In this document: one piece after another, positions 61,252-64,000 of the stretch | Layout: each line of letters opens with the position of its first letter | How positions within the stretch are numbered: position 1 is the first letter of the stretch | DNA from: UBA1847 sp942492205 | Lineage (GTDB): Bacteria > Pseudomonadota > Gammaproteobacteria > Steroidobacterales > Woeseiaceae | Length of the DNA stretch: 64,000 bases | Direction of reading: 5' to 3' | Assembly (NCBI GenBank): GCA_942492205.1 | Contig: CALODT010000001.1 | Location: 868,001-932,000, forward strand | The notes under the pieces: generated by a model | Databases searched by the model: none | Told to the model about the DNA's origin: nothing | Seen by the model: the letters and a program-made list of their open reading frames with translations, nothing else | Made by a program: the position numbers and the translations under genes

Positions 61252-62148
61252 ATGAAGATACTGATTGCTGTCATTGTCCTGACGATTTCTATTGACGCCA
61301 GCGCTGCCGTCTCGAAGTGGATACCGTTTAGCAGCGACGGTGGGCACATATCGATTCCCGTTACGGTCAACGGCGTGGAAACCCGAGCGCTGCTCGATTC
61401 CGGCGCCGCGGGTAACGGTATCTCCGAACAGTTCCTTGCCAGCAACGAAGTGGACTTCAAATACGGCCGGCAAGCAATTTTGCAGGGTATCGCCGGTGAA
61501 CGTAAGGTTCGCCTGATAGACGGTCTCGAGATCGGCATGTTCGGGGCGGAATTCAATATCGACCAGATGATGCCGGTACGCCTGCAGGCGGCAGACGTTC
61601 TTATCGGCCTGGGGTTCTTCAATAACTTCATCTTGCAGATTGACTATCCGAACAGTCAGCTACGCATCGTTACGCACGACTCGCTCAACATGAAAAAGCT
61701 GGGCAATGTCCGTATGAAAAAGGCGGCAGGCTCGCCGCAGCCGATCGTCAAGGTCGATATGAACGGTGAGGCGAGTCTCTGGCTGACGCTGGATACCGGC
61801 AACAACACCGGTATCCTGATCCCCCGCCGCTCGGCAACCCGATTCGACTGGCTGCAGAAGTACGGGGCGAGTGAATCGAGAGTAGCTGGTGTGACCACGT
61901 CAACGAGCGTGGAGCGGTTCCGCCTGCCGGAGCTGACGATTGGGCCGATCGTCCTTGAAAACGTCATGGTGATCGTACCTGGCGAAGGAGAGAAGACGAA
62001 TGTCGGCGAGCAAGTGAGGGCAAAACTGGGGACGCGCATCAAGAAAGCCGGTTCGGACGGTATCCTTGGCTATGATGTGCTCAAGCATTTTATCGTCACC
62101 ATTGACTACAAGCGCTCGTTCCTGCACCTGGGGGTTCCGGCTGAGTAG
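61252..62148 (+). CDS. Exported retropepsin-like aspartic protease
   Basis: The 298-aa protein has a signal peptide (MKILIAVIVLTISIDASA) and two aspartyl-protease half-sites: LLDSGAAGNGIS near residue 46 and LTLDTGNNTGILIP near residue 182. Each is followed by the conserved later segment of a half-domain (ADVLIGLGFFNNFILQIDY; GSDGILGYDVLKHFIVTIDY). A two-lobed single chain with both D-S/T-G triads suggests an active periplasmic peptidase. It precedes the membrane-anchored gene by 31 nt, so the two may be co-transcribed. Confidence 0.82.
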   Translation: MKILIAVIVLTISIDASAAVSKWIPFSSDGGHISIPVTVNGVETRALLDSGAAGNGISEQFLASNEVDFKYGRQAILQGIAGERKVRLIDGLEIGMFGAEFNIDQMMPVRLQAADVLIGLGFFNNFILQIDYPNSQLRIVTHDSLNMKKLGNVRMKKAAGSPQPIVKVDMNGEASLWLTLDTGNNTGILIPRRSATRFDWLQKYGASESRVAGVTTSTSVERFRLPELTIGPIVLENVMVIVPGEGEKTNVGEQVRAKLGTRIKKAGSDGILGYDVLKHFIVTIDYKRSFLHLGVPAE

Positions 62149-62179
62149 AAGTTAAACCCCCTGGCAGGAGCACAAAACC

Positions 62180-63433
62180 GTGGAAGCGCTACTACTGATT
62201 TTCGGCGAGATGATTTTCGCGCTGCTGGCGCCGCTGGTGACGTTGGTCGTGGAAATTTTCGGGCTGATCGTCGCCGCCCTCCTTTCCCTGTTACCGGGTC
62301 GTCGGGCAGAGCCACGCACTGGCGGTGGCGCAGCCAACATAGGCCTGAAACTTCTCCTTTCAGTCGCCATCGTGACGCTAGCCGTACTCTTCATTGTCAA
62401 TACCTTCTATTTCGCGGACTCCGTACGGGGTGTGTTCGGCGTGCTGGAGCGCCGTGGTGGCATTGAGACGTCGTGTGCCGAAATCGATGGGAACGTGTTT
62501 TCGGGCCGAGTTTCACTCGGCGATTGCACGATCGTGCGCACGGAGCATGACCGTTCGGAATTCAATCTCGAGCTGGACCGGGTAGATTTCGATCTGCGAC
62601 TAAGCTCGCTGTTCGGTACGGCGGAGATTGAAACTGCCCACGTCAGCGGGCTAAGAGGCTCGGTCAAAAAGCACCAGGCGGTTGTCGATCCGGACAGCGA
62701 TGAAAAAGCCGAAAAGCCACGACGCTCGTTCGTCATCCAGGACCTGAGGATCGAGGACGTTGACATAGCGCTGTCAGGCGTCAACAAGGATGGCGGCTTG
62801 TTCGAATTGCCCGTCCAGATTGCCACTGCGACGAGCGCGCCACTGAGATCGCGACTCGCCTTGTTCGACATCCTTTTCCGGTCCAATCTGAACGGCACAA
62901 TTGCGGGCGCCGACTTCGAGGTCAAGACCGGCGGCGATTCCGGCGGCCGCCAGACTGCCTGGCGTGCAATGGACGTACCGGTCGCAAGCTTCGGCGCTAT
63001 GGCTGGCGGCGCGCTATCCTGGTTCCAGCAAGGCGTAGTGGACGTGCAGGTTGATGACAAATGGCGGCGCGACGGCCAACTCGACATTGACATGGACTGG
63101 CGCCTGACGTTTCGTGACGTCGTGGTCGAGGCGCCGGACACGGCCGGCCTGCTGACAAGGTTGGCAACCGGGCCGATAGTCGCGTACGTGAACAGCTACG
63201 ACGGCGAGTTTCCGCTGGAGTTCGAGCTGGTCGTCAACGAAAACCAGTTCGAATCCAGGACATCGCTGGCGACAGCCGGACTCTGGACGGCCGTTGGCGA
63301 GTCGATAAACAGGATCCTGTCGGTTTTCGGTGTCGACGGCGAAGATTCGGCTTCAGAAACCGGTGATAAACTGAAAGAAGGCGCGAAGTCCGTACTCGAC
63401 AGGCTCCGTAAGCCCAAGGACGAAGACGAGTAG
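62180..63433 (+). CDS. Membrane-anchored envelope protein, AsmA/DUF748-like in appearance
   Basis: The 417-aa protein starts at GTG 62180, preceded by CAGGAG. It has two hydrophobic segments (residues ~2-38 and ~52-72) and then a long beta-rich, periplasmic-looking domain (VSLGDCTIVRTEHDRSEFNL; IQDLRIEDVDIALSG; DMDWRLTFRDVVVEAP). Repeated short amphipathic strands of this type are seen in AsmA/TamB-like lipid-transport proteins, but I do not find a decisive motif. The tail is charged (RLRKPKDEDE). The function is unknown. Confidence 0.55.
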   Translation: MEALLLIFGEMIFALLAPLVTLVVEIFGLIVAALLSLLPGRRAEPRTGGGAANIGLKLLLSVAIVTLAVLFIVNTFYFADSVRGVFGVLERRGGIETSCAEIDGNVFSGRVSLGDCTIVRTEHDRSEFNLELDRVDFDLRLSSLFGTAEIETAHVSGLRGSVKKHQAVVDPDSDEKAEKPRRSFVIQDLRIEDVDIALSGVNKDGGLFELPVQIATATSAPLRSRLALFDILFRSNLNGTIAGADFEVKTGGDSGGRQTAWRAMDVPVASFGAMAGGALSWFQQGVVDVQVDDKWRRDGQLDIDMDWRLTFRDVVVEAPDTAGLLTRLATGPIVAYVNSYDGEFPLEFELVVNENQFESRTSLATAGLWTAVGESINRILSVFGVDGEDSASETGDKLKEGAKSVLDRLRKPKDEDE

Positions 63434-63554
63434 CCATGTTGTCTGGCCGCGGTCCGGTCGGAATCCATCCGGCACAGACGCCCACTGGTACAGTCGTGGT
63501 CCAGATAATTGCAGCCCACTGTTCTTCCGGAATGCGCTGCATCGAGGAGGCTGG

Positions 63555-64000
63555 ATGAAGTTTCTCAATCGACGACAGGTGCTTGGTGGTCTCGCCGCGA
63601 GTGCCGCGATCTCCGTATCCCGGACCGCTTGCGGAAAAAGCGGCTCAACAGAGTTCCCGAGCCCGCCGACGAGCAAGGACCCCGCCGAACTCGCGCGAGA
63701 CGAGTCTTTCTGGCGTGAGGTAGCCACCTACTACGATCGAACAGAGGGAATCGTCAACCTCGAACACGGCTACTGGGGCAAGATGGCGCACCCGGTGCAG
63801 GACAGGTACATCGAAGCGACACGGATGGTCAATGCGCAGAACTCGTTCTACGCGCGCAAAGGCTACAGCTCGGATGAACAGCTTGCCGTGCGCCGGATTG
63901 CGGATGCCCTGGGCGCTGGCGAAGACGAGATCGTAATGACACGCAATGCGACCGAAGCGATTCACAACCTGATCAGGCAATACCGCGGTCTCGACAAGGG
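63555..64000 (+). CDS. Tat-exported class V aminotransferase-like protein (5' part; continues beyond the window)
   Basis: The frame opens at ATG 63555, with GGAGG 8 nt upstream, and is still open at base 64000 (148 codons seen). The N-terminus MKFLNRRQVLGGLAASAA is a twin-arginine signal and is followed by a Cys (TACGKS) that could be lipidated. The segment VNLEHGYWGKMAHPVQDRYIEA and EIVMTRNATEAIHNLI match the start of isopenicillin-N-epimerase-like PLP enzymes. The PLP lysine lies outside the window. An exported PLP enzyme is unusual but known in this subfamily. Confidence 0.75.
   Translation, partial: MKFLNRRQVLGGLAASAAISVSRTACGKSGSTEFPSPPTSKDPAELARDESFWREVATYYDRTEGIVNLEHGYWGKMAHPVQDRYIEATRMVNAQNSFYARKGYSSDEQLAVRRIADALGAGEDEIVMTRNATEAIHNLIRQYRGLDK

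Noticed and set aside
61060..61473. 137-codon minus-strand open frame overlapping the start of the protease gene.
   Set aside because: It is antisense to a gene with a clear signal peptide and D-S-G motif, and its translation shows no family features.

Overview
The window is a high-GC gammaproteobacterial chromosome segment. The main evidence is the gene order: a dcw cluster (murE to ftsZ) followed by lpxC, dciA, an M23 peptidase, secA and mutT; a type IV pilus locus (pilB, pilC, pilD, coaE, pilins, pilRS); and mutS, pncC, recA, recX, alaS, csrA, tRNA-Ser(GCU), tRNA-Arg(ACG). The meso-diaminopimelate MurE motif, LpxC, BamD and a GlyGly-CTERM-like (rhombotarget) lipoprotein mark a Gram-negative cell. 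A marine Woeseiales- or Chromatiales-like lineage is possible, but that is inference and the genus cannot be named from this sequence.

Layout. 1-13.4 kb: peptidoglycan precursor synthesis and division genes, nearly all overlapping by 4 nt in one plus-strand operon. 13.5-19.5 kb: lpxC, dciA (minus), a cyclic-di-GMP-I (GEMM-I) riboswitch ahead of an M23 peptidase, an unusually long secA, and mutT. 19.5-31.5 kb: zapD, a GT-C/TPR membrane protein, coaE, pilD, pilC, pilB, two pilin genes and pilRS; the major pilin has a clear sigma-54 promoter with upstream inverted TGTC/GACA sites. 31.7-46.3 kb: sucCD, nadE, bamD, rluD, pgeF, clpB, fmdB, a DUF502 gene, aspS, a small hydrolase, a rhombotarget lipoprotein and a DUF885-type lipoprotein. 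46.3-55.9 kb: mutS, a glycosyltransferase, pncC, thpR, LexA-controlled recA, recX, alaS and csrA. 56.0-57.1 kb: a tRNA-Ser/tRNA-Arg locus with broken tRNA copies split by palindromic elements. 57.1-60.5 kb: three consecutive frameshifted genes (doc toxin, DUF808/YedI, recQ). 60.5-64 kb: a sparse gap, an exported retropepsin-like protease, a membrane-anchored protein of AsmA-like appearance, and the start of a Tat-exported class V aminotransferase.

The most unusual observations are: (1) SecA carries about 69 extra residues in the preprotein-binding domain that look like the N-terminal domain of initiation factor IF3; (2) the tRNA locus holds at least three kinds of palindromic element, inserted repeatedly just after the TCGA of T- or D-loops, together with tandem tRNA-Arg 3' ends and duplicated terminators; (3) a c-di-GMP riboswitch precedes an envelope M23 peptidase just upstream of secA. 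All family assignments were made by reading motifs; no database search was run.
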